A stretch of 8,898 bases of DNA from CAYJAQ01 sp964368275 (GTDB taxonomy: Bacteria > Bacillota_I > Bacilli_A > ML615J-28 > CAG-313). The notes below the pieces were generated by a model, which was given only the letters and a program-made list of their open reading frames with translations, was not told the origin of the DNA and ran no database searches. The position numbers and the translations under genes are program-made. Below, one piece after another: positions 1 through 7,109 of this stretch (position 1 is the first letter of the stretch; every line of letters begins with the position of its first letter). Where the stretch lies: NCBI GenBank assembly GCA_964368275.1, contig CAYJAQ010000051.1, positions 1-8,898 on the forward strand, read 5' to 3'.

Positions 1-19
1 TACAAACTATATATATATT

Positions 20-63
20 ATTATATCATATTTTTTCAAAATTGTTATCAAAAATAGTAACAA
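20..63 (-). promoter_or_regulatory. Possible leftward promoter with overlapping palindrome
   Basis: On the minus strand there are two overlapping -10 candidates: TATAAT at 20-25 and TATGAT at 25-30. Fitting -35 boxes are ATAACA at 43-48 and TTTTGA at 48-53, each with a 17-base spacer. A 22-bp inverted repeat with TTGTTA (42-47) and TAACAA (58-63) arms covers the -35 region, where a repressor site could lie. A gene driven by it would lie off the left edge. The sequence is very AT-rich, so chance matches are likely. Confidence 0.3.
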
Positions 64-108
64 GTAATACAAATTAAGATTTTTCATAAGAACTTCACAT
101 AATGAACA

Positions 109-136
109 CTGAAAATAAAGATTGTTTTGGTATACT
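109..136 (+). promoter_or_regulatory. Possible rightward extended -10 promoter
   Basis: TATACT at 131-136 is preceded directly by TGG, giving an extended -10 (TGnTATACT). A weak -35 (CTGAAA, 109-114, four of six consensus bases) lies 16 bases upstream. Transcription would start near 143 and meet the terminator at 180-213 after about 70 bases. No ORF of note lies in that stretch, so the product, if real, would be a small RNA. Confidence 0.3.
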
Positions 137-179
137 TATTGTGTGTGAAAGTATATTGCATAAACAATAATGATTTAAG

Positions 180-213
180 AAAAGACGATAGTTTCTCCTC
201 TATCGTCTTTTTT
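180..213. terminator. Bidirectional intrinsic terminator after rbfA
   Basis: A perfect 11-bp stem (181-191 with 200-210) encloses an 8-base loop. Read on the plus strand it runs into a T6 tract. Read on the minus strand it follows the rbfA stop codon by a few bases and is followed by TTTTC, so it ends the rimP-rbfA transcript. On the plus strand the loop reads TTTCTCCT, which is complementary to Shine-Dalgarno sequences. Confidence 0.85.
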
Positions 214-214
214 C

Positions 215-556
215 TTATTTATTATTTAAATCTTTGAGCATTTGATCAATCTTATTACCATATGCAAGTGATTCATCTAATTTGAATCTTAGTTCAGGCA
301 TTTTTCTAATGTCCAAGCGGCGTGATAAATCAGTTCTTAAAAAGCCCTTTGCATCTTCTAATGCTTGTGCAGTCGCTTTTACTTCTGCTTCATCACCTCT
401 TACAGTAAACCAAATAGTTGCTACACTTAGATCGCCATTTACCATAACATTGGTAATTGATACATATCTAAGCAGTTCATTTTTTGCTTCAAATAGTAAG
501 ATTGTTGATAGCTCACGTTCAATTATTTTTTCAATTCTTTGATTACGATAAGCCAT
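215..556 (-). CDS. rbfA: Ribosome-binding factor A (RbfA)
   Basis: RbfA is a cytoplasmic 30S assembly factor that binds the free small subunit near helix 1 and the 3' end of 16S rRNA during late maturation and cold adaptation. The 113-residue product is close to the usual 115-120. It begins with the family's basic N-terminus (MAYRNQRIEKIIERELS) and ends in the signature stretch around residues 81-107 (LDIRKMPELRFKLDES, then GNKIDQML). Between these lies a KH-like alpha-beta fold. The ATG lies one base after the infB stop codon, and the upstream Shine-Dalgarno is weak (AGAAAGAGA inside the infB end), so translation is probably coupled to infB. It is the last gene of the operon, directly before a terminator. 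In Bacillus subtilis ylxP lies between infB and rbfA and truB follows; both are missing here. Confidence 0.97.
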   Translation of the reverse strand: MAYRNQRIEKIIERELSTILLFEAKNELLRYVSITNVMVNGDLSVATIWFTVRGDEAEVKATAQALEDAKGFLRTDLSRRLDIRKMPELRFKLDESLAYGNKIDQMLKDLNNK

Positions 557-557
557 A

Positions 558-3035
558 TTAGTCTCTTTCTACTTCTTCCATTAAGAAGCATTCAATAATA
601 TCATCAATCTTGATGTCATTAAAGTTTTCAATTGTTAAGCCACAATCAAATCCAGTTTTAACTTCTTTAACGTCATCTTTAAATCGCTTTAATGATGACA
701 AGCGTCCTGTATAAACAACAATACTATTTCTAATTAAGCGAACTGAAGCATTTCTTGGAATGATACCGCTAGTTACATAGCAACCAGCAATTGTACCAAC
801 CTTAGATACTCTGAATAGTTCACGAACAACGGCTTGACCAGAAATCTTTTCCGCAAATACAGGATCAAGCAAGCCTTTAACTGCTTTTTCAATATCTTCT
901 TGAAGCTTATATATAATATCATATAAACGAATTTCAATACCTTTTTCTTTTGCTAAATCCGAAATGACAGCAGCAGGTCTAATATTAAAACCAATAATAA
1001 CAGCTTGTGAGGCAATCGCTAGATTAACGTCAGTTTCTGTTATACCGCCTACGCGCGATGATACAATATTAACTTTGGTTCCTTCAATTTGAATTTTTTC
1101 TAATAGTCCTTTAATTGCTTCAATTGAACCTTGAACATCACATTTAATAATTAAGTTAAGTTGCTTAATCTTATCATCTTTTTGATTTCTAATTAAATCT
1201 GTAAATGATACAGTTTTACCAACACCTTTTTCATCATTAAATTTATTTTGGGCTCTTGTTTCAGCAATTTCGCGAGCTTTTCTTTCATCATTAAAAATCA
1301 TGAATTTTTCGCCAGCAAATGGAACTTCCATGATACCTGTGATTTCTACCGGTTTAGATGGGCCAGCACTAGTGACTGGCTTACCTTTTTCATCTTGCAT
1401 TGCTCTTACTTTACCATAAGTATTACCTACAACGATAATATCACCAATTTTAATAGTACCATTTTGAACTAGTAAAGTAGCAACAGGTCCCCGACCTTTG
1501 TCTAATTTTGCTTCAATAACAGTACCAATACCTAAACGATTAGGATTGGCTTTATAATCTTTCATATCACTAACTAGCAATACCATTTCTAATAGTTCAT
1601 CAACACCTGTTCCGTGTAATGCTGAAATCGGTACAAAGATTGTATCGCCTCCCCATTCCTCGGCTACTAGGTTATACTCAGTTAATTCTTGTTTAATTCG
1701 TTCGGGATTAGCCCCAGGTCGATCCATCTTGTTGATTGCTACAACAATTGGAACACCAGCTGCTTGAGCATGTTCAATGGCTTCTTTTGTTTGAGGCATA
1801 ACACCATCGTCAGCAGCAACTACTAAAATAACTATATCGGTGATTTGAGCACCTCTTGCACGCATTTCTGTGAAGGCAGCGTGACCAGGAGTATCGATGA
1901 AAGTAATTGTTTTATCATTTTTAATAACTTGGTATGCACCAATATGTTGAGTAATACCACCAGCTTCGCCTTTTACAACATGGCTACTTCTAATTGTATC
2001 TAGCAGCGTTGTTTTACCGTGGTCAACGTGACCCATAATAGTTACAATTGCTGGTCTTGTAGTTAAGTCTTCTTCTTTGTCTTCTATTTCCATCTCGTCA
2101 AAGCGGACCATATCAGTGATTTGTTTATCTTTAACTTCATAGTTATATTCAATAGCAATCAATTCTGTAGTTTCCCAATCAAGTGAAGATGTCGCAGTAG
2201 CCATAACACCAATTGACATGAACAATTTACGAACTAATTCCGTTACTGAAACACTCATTGCTTCAGCAATTTCTAAAACGGTCATACCAGGTTCAAAGTA
2301 AAGAACATTCTTTTCTTTCTCTTGTTCTTTTTGATTAGGGATATTACTAGTACGCTTTTCTGTTTGTTTTGTAGGCTTGTTTTTAATATTCTTTTTGCGT
2401 TTTTTAATATCAACAACTGCTTCATCTTTGACAACATCTTTCTTTTTGCCACGCGTTTCGCGAACAATGTTAAATTCGTCATCTTCTAAATATTGTTGAT
2501 ACTTATTAAGTGTTTCTTCATCAACACGTGGTTCAATAATCTCATCATATTTTGGTCTAACCACTGGTTTTGGTTTAATTACTTCAACCGGTTTAGTGGG
2601 TTGAGATTGAGGTTTTGGTTTAACTGCTTCAACCGATTTAGTTGGTTGAGGCTGTACATTCGGCCGTTGAGTTTGAGGTCTCGTTGGCTGATTAGGTTTA
2701 GGTGCATTCCCTTGAGCTTGGGGCTTAGCTTGACTAGTTTGTTTAGGACTAGGGCTTGGTGCAAGCGGCTGTTGAACTGGTTTTTGTGGTTCAACTTTTT
2801 TTACCTCTGCAGCCGGTGTTGCTTTACCCGGAATATTAACTTTATTGACTGGTTTGGGTGCTGCTTTACCTTTAAAGGGATAAGGAACGTTGTAGCGTCT
2901 TGCTAGTTTCTTTTCCATGTCCTTGTCAAGCACCGTTTCCTCTTGTTGACTGACATTTACTCCTACGTTTGATAATAAGTTCAGTAACTCCTCGTTGCTG
3001 ACTTTAAATATTTCCGCTAATTCTCTAACCTTCAT
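558..3035 (-). CDS. infB: Translation initiation factor IF-2
   Basis: IF2 is the GTPase that brings fMet-tRNA to the 30S subunit and promotes subunit joining. At 825 residues it is longer than the 716-residue B. subtilis protein. Order of parts: an N-terminal IF2_N helical domain (1-50); a Pro/Gln/Lys-rich linker (about 60-163) with a 15-residue tandem repeat; an acidic then Lys/Arg-rich stretch (165-245); a second IF2_N domain (246-300); and the G domain with G1 GHVDHGKT (335-342), G2 around GGITQH (359-364), G3 DTPGH (381-385), G4 NKMD (435-438) and G5 SAL (471-473). Domains II, III and the fMet-tRNA-binding C-domain follow to the end. All GTPase residues are intact. The start overlaps ylxQ by 11 bases and is preceded by AGAGAGG six bases upstream of the ATG. 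The stop is TAA. Confidence 0.98.
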   Translation of the reverse strand: MKVRELAEIFKVSNEELLNLLSNVGVNVSQQEETVLDKDMEKKLARRYNVPYPFKGKAAPKPVNKVNIPGKATPAAEVKKVEPQKPVQQPLAPSPSPKQTSQAKPQAQGNAPKPNQPTRPQTQRPNVQPQPTKSVEAVKPKPQSQPTKPVEVIKPKPVVRPKYDEIIEPRVDEETLNKYQQYLEDDEFNIVRETRGKKKDVVKDEAVVDIKKRKKNIKNKPTKQTEKRTSNIPNQKEQEKEKNVLYFEPGMTVLEIAEAMSVSVTELVRKLFMSIGVMATATSSLDWETTELIAIEYNYEVKDKQITDMVRFDEMEIEDKEEDLTTRPAIVTIMGHVDHGKTTLLDTIRSSHVVKGEAGGITQHIGAYQVIKNDKTITFIDTPGHAAFTEMRARGAQITDIVILVVAADDGVMPQTKEAIEHAQAAGVPIVVAINKMDRPGANPERIKQELTEYNLVAEEWGGDTIFVPISALHGTGVDELLEMVLLVSDMKDYKANPNRLGIGTVIEAKLDKGRGPVATLLVQNGTIKIGDIIVVGNTYGKVRAMQDEKGKPVTSAGPSKPVEITGIMEVPFAGEKFMIFNDERKAREIAETRAQNKFNDEKGVGKTVSFTDLIRNQKDDKIKQLNLIIKCDVQGSIEAIKGLLEKIQIEGTKVNIVSSRVGGITETDVNLAIASQAVIIGFNIRPAAVISDLAKEKGIEIRLYDIIYKLQEDIEKAVKGLLDPVFAEKISGQAVVRELFRVSKVGTIAGCYVTSGIIPRNASVRLIRNSIVVYTGRLSSLKRFKDDVKEVKTGFDCGLTIENFNDIKIDDIIECFLMEEVERD
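2566..2655 (-). repeat. 45-bp tandem duplication inside infB
   Basis: Two adjacent 45-base units (2566-2610 and 2611-2655) match at 38 of 45 positions by eye. They encode consecutive 15-residue blocks of the IF2 linker (residues about 130-159: QPTKSVEAVKPKPQS, then QPTKPVEVIKPKPVV). The unit is a multiple of three and keeps the frame. It lies in a low-complexity region that tolerates length change. Confidence 0.85.
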
Positions 3036-3348
3036 AAGACGCCTCTCTTTCTAACTCTTTTTTAAGAGCATTGCATAACCCTTCATCAGTAATCGCCATC
3101 ACCATTACATTGCTTTTGCCTACTGCTTGGGAAATTTCTAAAGATGAAAATAATTCAATTACTGGTATTTGATAGAAATACGCTTTTTTGATTATTTTAT
3201 CTTTTGTGCCTGCTGATGCATCAGCAGCTAAGATAATAATGCGAATCTTTTTCGAAGCTAGAATCTTAACGACACTATCTGTTCCTGCAGTTAAATTGCC
3301 GGAACGTTTAGCAATTCCTAAATAACTCAAAGCTTTCTTATGGTCCAC
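3025..3348 (-). CDS. ylxQ: L7Ae-family K-turn RNA-binding protein YlxQ
   Basis: This is a small ribosomal-protein-like RNA-binding protein of the L7Ae/L30e family (called RplGA in some Bacilli), which binds kink-turn RNA. The 107 residues match the family length of about 100. Typical features are GIAKRSGNLTAGTDSV (11-26), the hydrophobic strand and turn ILAADASAGTKDKI (39-52), and the C-terminal AVGKSNVMVMAITDEGLCNAL (75-95). The start is GTG at 3346-3348, not the overlapping out-of-frame ATG at 3348-3350. AAAGAGGTG lies 5-6 bases before the GTG and right after the ylxR stop, 14 bases upstream in all. The end overlaps infB by 11 bases, so the two are probably translationally coupled. The stop is TAG. 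The standard place between ylxR and infB supports the assignment. Confidence 0.93.
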   Translation of the reverse strand: MDHKKALSYLGIAKRSGNLTAGTDSVVKILASKKIRIIILAADASAGTKDKIIKKAYFYQIPVIELFSSLEISQAVGKSNVMVMAITDEGLCNALKKELEREASYEG

Positions 3349-3362
3349 ATTAACACCTCTTT

Positions 3363-3632
3363 CTATTTTTGATTTTTAATTAATTTAATTAATTCGTCGT
3401 ATATCTCATCGGGAACTGATACTTCTAAAAAGCGATTCAAGACTTTTTTCTTTTTCGCATTCGCAATCACTGTTTCATCTTTACATAGGTATACACCATG
3501 ACCACGAACTTTACCAGTTGAATCAATTACAACATTACCATCTGGTTCTCTAACAACTCTAAACATTTCCATCTTAGGGTGTTGTTCACCAGTTATTACG
3601 CATTTTCTAAGTGGTAATTTGCGTTCTTTCAT
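3363..3632 (-). CDS. rnpM: YlxR/RnpM family RNase P modulator
   Basis: This 89-residue basic protein belongs to the DUF448/YlxR family. The B. subtilis member binds the RNA subunit of RNase P and modulates its activity. The opening RKCVITGEQHPKMEMFRVVR (9-28) is the family N-terminal motif. The usual central GRGAY signature appears here as GHGVYLC (44-50): Arg is replaced by His and Ala by Val. This is followed by the basic KKKKVLNRF segment (65-73). The ATG lies one base after the nusA stop (TAAAATG arrangement) without a strong Shine-Dalgarno, so coupling to nusA translation is likely. The stop is TAG. Placement between nusA and ylxQ is the classic arrangement. The fold and identity are clear; whether the altered signature changes RNA binding is unknown. 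Confidence 0.93.
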   Translation of the reverse strand: MKERKLPLRKCVITGEQHPKMEMFRVVREPDGNVVIDSTGKVRGHGVYLCKDETVIANAKKKKVLNRFLEVSVPDEIYDELIKLIKNQK

Positions 3633-3633
3633 T

Positions 3634-4719
3634 TTACATCACACTCACATTAGGTTTAAACTTCATGCCTTCGCGATACGCAGTTGACTCATCTTTAATG
3701 TCGATTTTCCAACCGGTAACTTGTGATGCTAACCGTGCGTTTTGACCACCCTTACCAATTGCAAGGGAAAATTGATTATCGGGAACTATAACTGTTGACT
3801 TCCGATTTTCTTCATCTAACATAACACAGATTACTCTTGATGGTGTAAGTGCTTCAGCAATCAGATTAATTGGATTGTCACGCCATTCGAAAATATCAAC
3901 TCTTTCACCATTTAATGCGTTATTAATCTGCTTAATTCTACTTCCACCCATACCAACACAAGAGCCCTTAGGATCAACATTTTCATCATTGCTCTTAACA
4001 CCAATTTTAGTACGTTTACCAGGGTCACGTGATATAGCAACTATTTCTACTGCACCGCTTGCAACTTCTGGAACAACTGTTTCAAATAAACGTCTAACGA
4101 TATCACGATGAACTCGCGATACAAATACCTTTGGCCCTTTGCCGGTCTCTTCTACCTTAGTGATATACACTTTTAAAGAAGCTCCTTCTACTAAGCTCTC
4201 ACCGGGTAGCGTTTCTTTAATAGGCATATATGCATCATAATCTAACCCAATTCCTAAAATAACGGCTTCTGGTGTTACTTTATGAATTGTCGCTGTTATC
4301 ATTTCGTTTTCACGTTCTTTAAAGAATTCAAAAGCACGTTTACGACCTAATTCTTTCAAGCCTTGGGTAAATAATTGTTTGAACTGTGATGCACCTTTTC
4401 GGCCAATCTCATGTTCTATGCTAATTTCTTTTTTAAGAACGGTACCAATCTTTACTTTTTCTTTAATTAGCTTAGCATCTTCTAAAAGAATTTGACCAGG
4501 AATACCCTCAGGATCAATCTCTTCAACTACTGTTTTAAATTCATATATTCTGATTCGTTTTTTCTCTTCATTAAACTCAACTTGAATATCGCCATCAAAG
4601 CCTTCTAACGCACAAGCTTTTTTTAAAGCTATTGATACTTTCTCAAGTACATCATTAATCTCTAAATTGCGCTCATTGGCAATAACCTCAAGCATTTCGT
4701 AAAACCCTTTACTAGTCAT
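3634..4719 (-). CDS. nusA: Transcription termination/antitermination factor NusA
   Basis: NusA binds RNA polymerase near the RNA exit channel and acts in pausing, intrinsic termination and antitermination. At 361 residues it has the Gram-positive length (about 370 in B. subtilis), without the C-terminal acidic repeats of E. coli NusA. Domains: N-terminal polymerase-binding domain (1-130); S1 domain (about 135-200); KH1 with GSCVGMGGSRI (252-262), whose GxxG loop is GMGG; and KH2 with FSLAIGKGGQNARLASQ (317-333), loop GKGG. The ATG is preceded by AAAGGAAAG at the normal distance, 12 bases after the rimP stop. The stop is TAA. It is the second gene of the operon, next to rimP as in nearly all bacteria. 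Confidence 0.98.
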   Translation of the reverse strand: MTSKGFYEMLEVIANERNLEINDVLEKVSIALKKACALEGFDGDIQVEFNEEKKRIRIYEFKTVVEEIDPEGIPGQILLEDAKLIKEKVKIGTVLKKEISIEHEIGRKGASQFKQLFTQGLKELGRKRAFEFFKERENEMITATIHKVTPEAVILGIGLDYDAYMPIKETLPGESLVEGASLKVYITKVEETGKGPKVFVSRVHRDIVRRLFETVVPEVASGAVEIVAISRDPGKRTKIGVKSNDENVDPKGSCVGMGGSRIKQINNALNGERVDIFEWRDNPINLIAEALTPSRVICVMLDEENRKSTVIVPDNQFSLAIGKGGQNARLASQVTGWKIDIKDESTAYREGMKFKPNVSVM

Positions 4720-4731
4720 GTTCTTTCCTTT

Positions 4732-5211
4732 CTAAAAGCGAATTGCTAAACGGATTTTAGCAATTTTAGCGTATGGTATTTTTATTTCTTTGTTAAATTG
4801 TTTTATTTTTGCTGACACAATTAATTCATCGTCACTAAATGATAACAGAGTTCCTTCGATTTCTTTGGCAGAAGTTGACAGAACGGGAATTTTTTCATAA
4901 GTTTTTATATTAACGTATTGCCCAACTGCTTTTGTGATATCTTCACGTGTCTTTAATTCTCTTTCTACACCCGGTGATGAAACCTCTAAATAGTATTCCC
5001 CATCAATGGGATCTAACTCATCAAGTAGAACACTAATTTTCTCATTAACTAGCGTTGCATCATCTATATTAATTCCATTAGGAGAATCAATTATAATTCT
5101 AAGAATCAGCATTCCATGCTCTTTGACCATCTCTACTTCTACTAATTCTAAATTAAGTTCTTCAATAATGGGCTTGGAAACATCAAAAACATTTTGTTCA
5201 ATTGAATTCAT
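4732..5211 (-). CDS. rimP: Ribosome maturation factor RimP
   Basis: RimP binds the 30S precursor and helps S12 and other 3' and central-domain proteins assemble. The 159-residue length is typical. The N-terminal alpha-beta domain (1-80) ends in the family hallmark YYLEVSSPGVERELKT (73-88). The SH3-like C-terminal domain follows (about 90-159), with GTLLSFSDDELIV (120-132) and IPYAKIAKIRLAI (145-157). The ATG is preceded by a strong GGAGGA, 6 bases upstream. It is the first gene of the operon, about 60 bases downstream of a near-consensus promoter. The stop is TAG. Confidence 0.96.
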   Translation of the reverse strand: MNSIEQNVFDVSKPIIEELNLELVEVEMVKEHGMLILRIIIDSPNGINIDDATLVNEKISVLLDELDPIDGEYYLEVSSPGVERELKTREDITKAVGQYVNIKTYEKIPVLSTSAKEIEGTLLSFSDDELIVSAKIKQFNKEIKIPYAKIAKIRLAIRF

Positions 5212-5234
5212 TATTTATCCTCCATTCAAATTAA

Positions 5235-5255
5235 AGAGTGAGCAACGCTCACCCT
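5235..5255 (-). promoter_or_regulatory. Stem-loop in the rimP operon leader
   Basis: In the minus-strand RNA, AGGGUGAGC (5255-5247) pairs with GCUCACUCU (5243-5235) across a 3-base loop. That is nine base pairs, one of them G-U. The plus strand would have an A-C mismatch at that pair, so the structure fits an RNA made from the minus strand. It lies between the predicted start of transcription and the rimP ribosome site and is followed by UUUAAUUU. It could be a weak attenuator or a 5' stabiliser. Confidence 0.6.
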
Positions 5256-5277
5256 GTTACATCACTATTGTATTTTA

Positions 5278-5306
5278 ATTATACCATAAAATCTATGAAT
5301 AGTCAA
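5278..5306 (-). promoter_or_regulatory. Main promoter of the rimP-nusA-infB-rbfA operon
   Basis: The minus strand shows TTGACT (5306-5301), a 17-base spacer and TATAAT (5283-5278), with TGG just before the -10 (extended -10). This is a nearly perfect sigma-A promoter. Transcription should start around 5270, giving a leader of about 59 bases to the rimP ATG. Confidence 0.88.
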
Positions 5307-5373
5307 GAAATGCGCAAATGTATTGCAAAATTAATTTTCATTCAAAATAAACAGGATATTTTTATTTAAATAC

Positions 5374-5402
5374 TTGCTCTAAATTTTATTTTAGTTTACA
5401 AT
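5374..5402 (+). promoter_or_regulatory. Predicted promoter of the nucleoside kinase gene
   Basis: TTGCTC (5374-5379) and TACAAT (5397-5402) are separated by 17 bases. Transcription would begin near 5409, leaving a very short leader before the ATG at 5420. It is divergent from the operon promoter, with about 70 bases between the two -35 boxes. Confidence 0.5.
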
Positions 5403-5419
5403 CAATATTGGTGATTTAA

Positions 5420-7072
5420 ATGATGAAAATTAAAATTAAAAATGAAAATACAATTGAAGAACGCGTTGTCCCTAAAGGGACCATTTTATTAAATCTTATT
5501 GATGAAGATAAACGTAAGAATTATTACGTATGCCAAGTAAATGGCCGAACTCGCGAATTAACTTATGCTTTGACGTATGATGCAACAATTGAGTTTATGG
5601 GATTTACCAATCCTGAAGCCGGTAAAGCATATGAAGCTAGTTTACGTTATGTAACAGCGATGGCCTTCTATAATCTCTATCCTGATGTGCTCATTCGTTT
5701 TAGTTACAATGTGTCACGCTCAATCTTTTGCCAAGTGATTTCCTCTAATTTTGTCCTTGATAAGAAAGTCATTGACCAAATCTATTTGGAAATAAAACGA
5801 ATTGTTTTAGCTGACTTACCGATTGAAAGAGTTACTGTTGCCCCAGATGAAGCACGTTCTATTTATCAAAAACAGAATATGTTCGATAAAACTGACATTT
5901 TAGAATACCGACCAGAAAAAGATGTGCATCTATATAAATGTTCGGGTTACTACAATTATATGCACGCATATATGGTTCCTTCAACTGGCTACTTGACAAA
6001 ATACATTGTTAAGCCTTATAGCCCTGGTTTAATATTGCAGTACCCACGTTATGAACTCGGGGGAATTATTCCGAAGTTTGAAGAAACTCCTGCTTATGGA
6101 AGAACTCTTAAAAAAGCTTATGAGTGGGGGCAGCTAATTGATTGCCAAACTATCTACAAAATCAATCGTCATCTTTTACCAACTAATGTACGTGACTTTG
6201 TTCAAACATGTGAAACTAAACACAATAATATGTTAGCCGAATTAGGTGAGATAATTGCTAGTGATATTGATAACATTCGATTAATAGCAATTGCTGGACC
6301 ATCTAGTAGCGGAAAAACGACTTTTTCAAATCGTTTACGAATTGAACTAATGTCGCGTGGTATAACACCGGTTATGATTTCTATTGATGACTATTATATT
6401 GATCGCGATAAGATTGCCCCTAATGAAAATGGGGAAATTGATTTAGAGGATATTAACACCATTGATATTGAACTATTTAATCAACATATGTATGCTTTAA
6501 TTAATGGTGAAGAAGTTGAAATACCGCGATTTGATTTTACTACTGCTAAAAGAGTGCCCGGTCACAAGCTAAAAGTAAAACCACATTCACCAATTATTAT
6601 TGAAGGAATTCATGCTTTAAATGAACAACTTAGTGCGTTAATTCCTAAGCATCAGAAATTCAAGATTTTTATTAGTCCTCAAATTCAAATTAACATTGAT
6701 AATCATTCACCAATGAGCACTACTGATTTACGTCTAATTCGCCGAATTGTGCGCGATAATCAATTCCGTAATGCCCCAGCTTCCAAAACTATTGGGATGT
6801 GGGATTCAGTTAGACGTGGTGAATTTAAATGGATTTATCCTCATCAAGAACAATCTAATTATGTGTTCAATTCCGAATTAACTTATGAATTAAGTGTCTT
6901 AAAGAAATATGCTCTACCTCTACTACGACAAATAAACCCAAGCGATGAATATTTTATTGTGGCTAACCGCCTTCTTAAATATTTGAAATATTTCACTGAA
7001 ATATCAGAAGATGCAATTCCTTGCAATTCTCTAATTAGGGAATTTATTGGTGGTAGTTGTTTTGAAGTATAA
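5420..7072 (+). CDS. TGS-domain nucleoside (uridine-type) kinase
   Basis: This 550-residue protein joins a threonyl-tRNA-synthetase-like N-terminus to a uridine kinase/phosphoribulokinase P-loop domain. Residues 3-61 form a TGS (ubiquitin-like) domain. Residues 62-230 resemble the second ThrRS additional domain, but its metal-binding His positions are not present, so editing activity is unlikely. The kinase domain carries Walker A GPSSSGKT (293-300), the DDYY motif (323-326), PRFDF (369-373), IIEGIHAL (393-400) and an Arg-rich lid segment, LIRRIVRDNQFR (439-450). From the family it should phosphorylate a nucleoside with a nucleoside triphosphate in the cytosol; the true substrate is not established. 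Start: GGTGA at 5410-5414 fits the ATG at 5420, or the next codon, also ATG (5423). It stands alone and ends at a shared terminator. This architecture is widespread in Firmicutes and Bacteroidetes. Confidence 0.88.
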   Translation: MMKIKIKNENTIEERVVPKGTILLNLIDEDKRKNYYVCQVNGRTRELTYALTYDATIEFMGFTNPEAGKAYEASLRYVTAMAFYNLYPDVLIRFSYNVSRSIFCQVISSNFVLDKKVIDQIYLEIKRIVLADLPIERVTVAPDEARSIYQKQNMFDKTDILEYRPEKDVHLYKCSGYYNYMHAYMVPSTGYLTKYIVKPYSPGLILQYPRYELGGIIPKFEETPAYGRTLKKAYEWGQLIDCQTIYKINRHLLPTNVRDFVQTCETKHNNMLAELGEIIASDIDNIRLIAIAGPSSSGKTTFSNRLRIELMSRGITPVMISIDDYYIDRDKIAPNENGEIDLEDINTIDIELFNQHMYALINGEEVEIPRFDFTTAKRVPGHKLKVKPHSPIIIEGIHALNEQLSALIPKHQKFKIFISPQIQINIDNHSPMSTTDLRLIRRIVRDNQFRNAPASKTIGMWDSVRRGEFKWIYPHQEQSNYVFNSELTYELSVLKKYALPLLRQINPSDEYFIVANRLLKYLKYFTEISEDAIPCNSLIREFIGGSCFEV

Positions 7073-7085
7073 TAAAAAGTAAAAT

Positions 7086-7109
7086 AAAAAAGCACCCAGG
7101 TGCTTTTTT
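7086..7109. terminator. Bidirectional terminator between convergent genes
   Basis: A perfect inverted repeat pairs 7086-7096 with 7099-7109 (A6GCACC with GGTGCT6). T-rich tracts follow in both directions. The effective loop is four bases (CCAG). It ends the kinase gene from the left, 13 bases after its stop. From the right it overlaps the stop codon of the methyltransferase gene (7108-7110). Confidence 0.92.

Noticed and set aside
2282..2794. Two out-of-frame minus-strand ORFs inside infB
   Set aside because: Lys/Asn/Leu-rich frame shadows of the low-complexity linker; the main IF2 frame is uninterrupted.
2493..2906. 137-codon plus-strand frame antisense to infB
   Set aside because: It mirrors the Pro/Gln/Lys-rich IF2 linker, giving a Trp/Phe/Arg-rich artificial product; no promoter or ribosome site.
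3875..4111. 78-codon plus-strand ORF antisense to nusA
   Set aside because: Shadow of the conserved KH1 coding region; no ribosome site and no protein-like pattern.
5006..5278. 90-codon plus-strand ORF antisense to rimP and its leader
   Set aside because: Ser/Ile-rich shadow of rimP that also crosses the operon promoter.
6883..7095. 70-codon minus-strand ORF at the end of the kinase gene
   Set aside because: Starts inside the bidirectional terminator and is antisense to the conserved kinase C-terminus.
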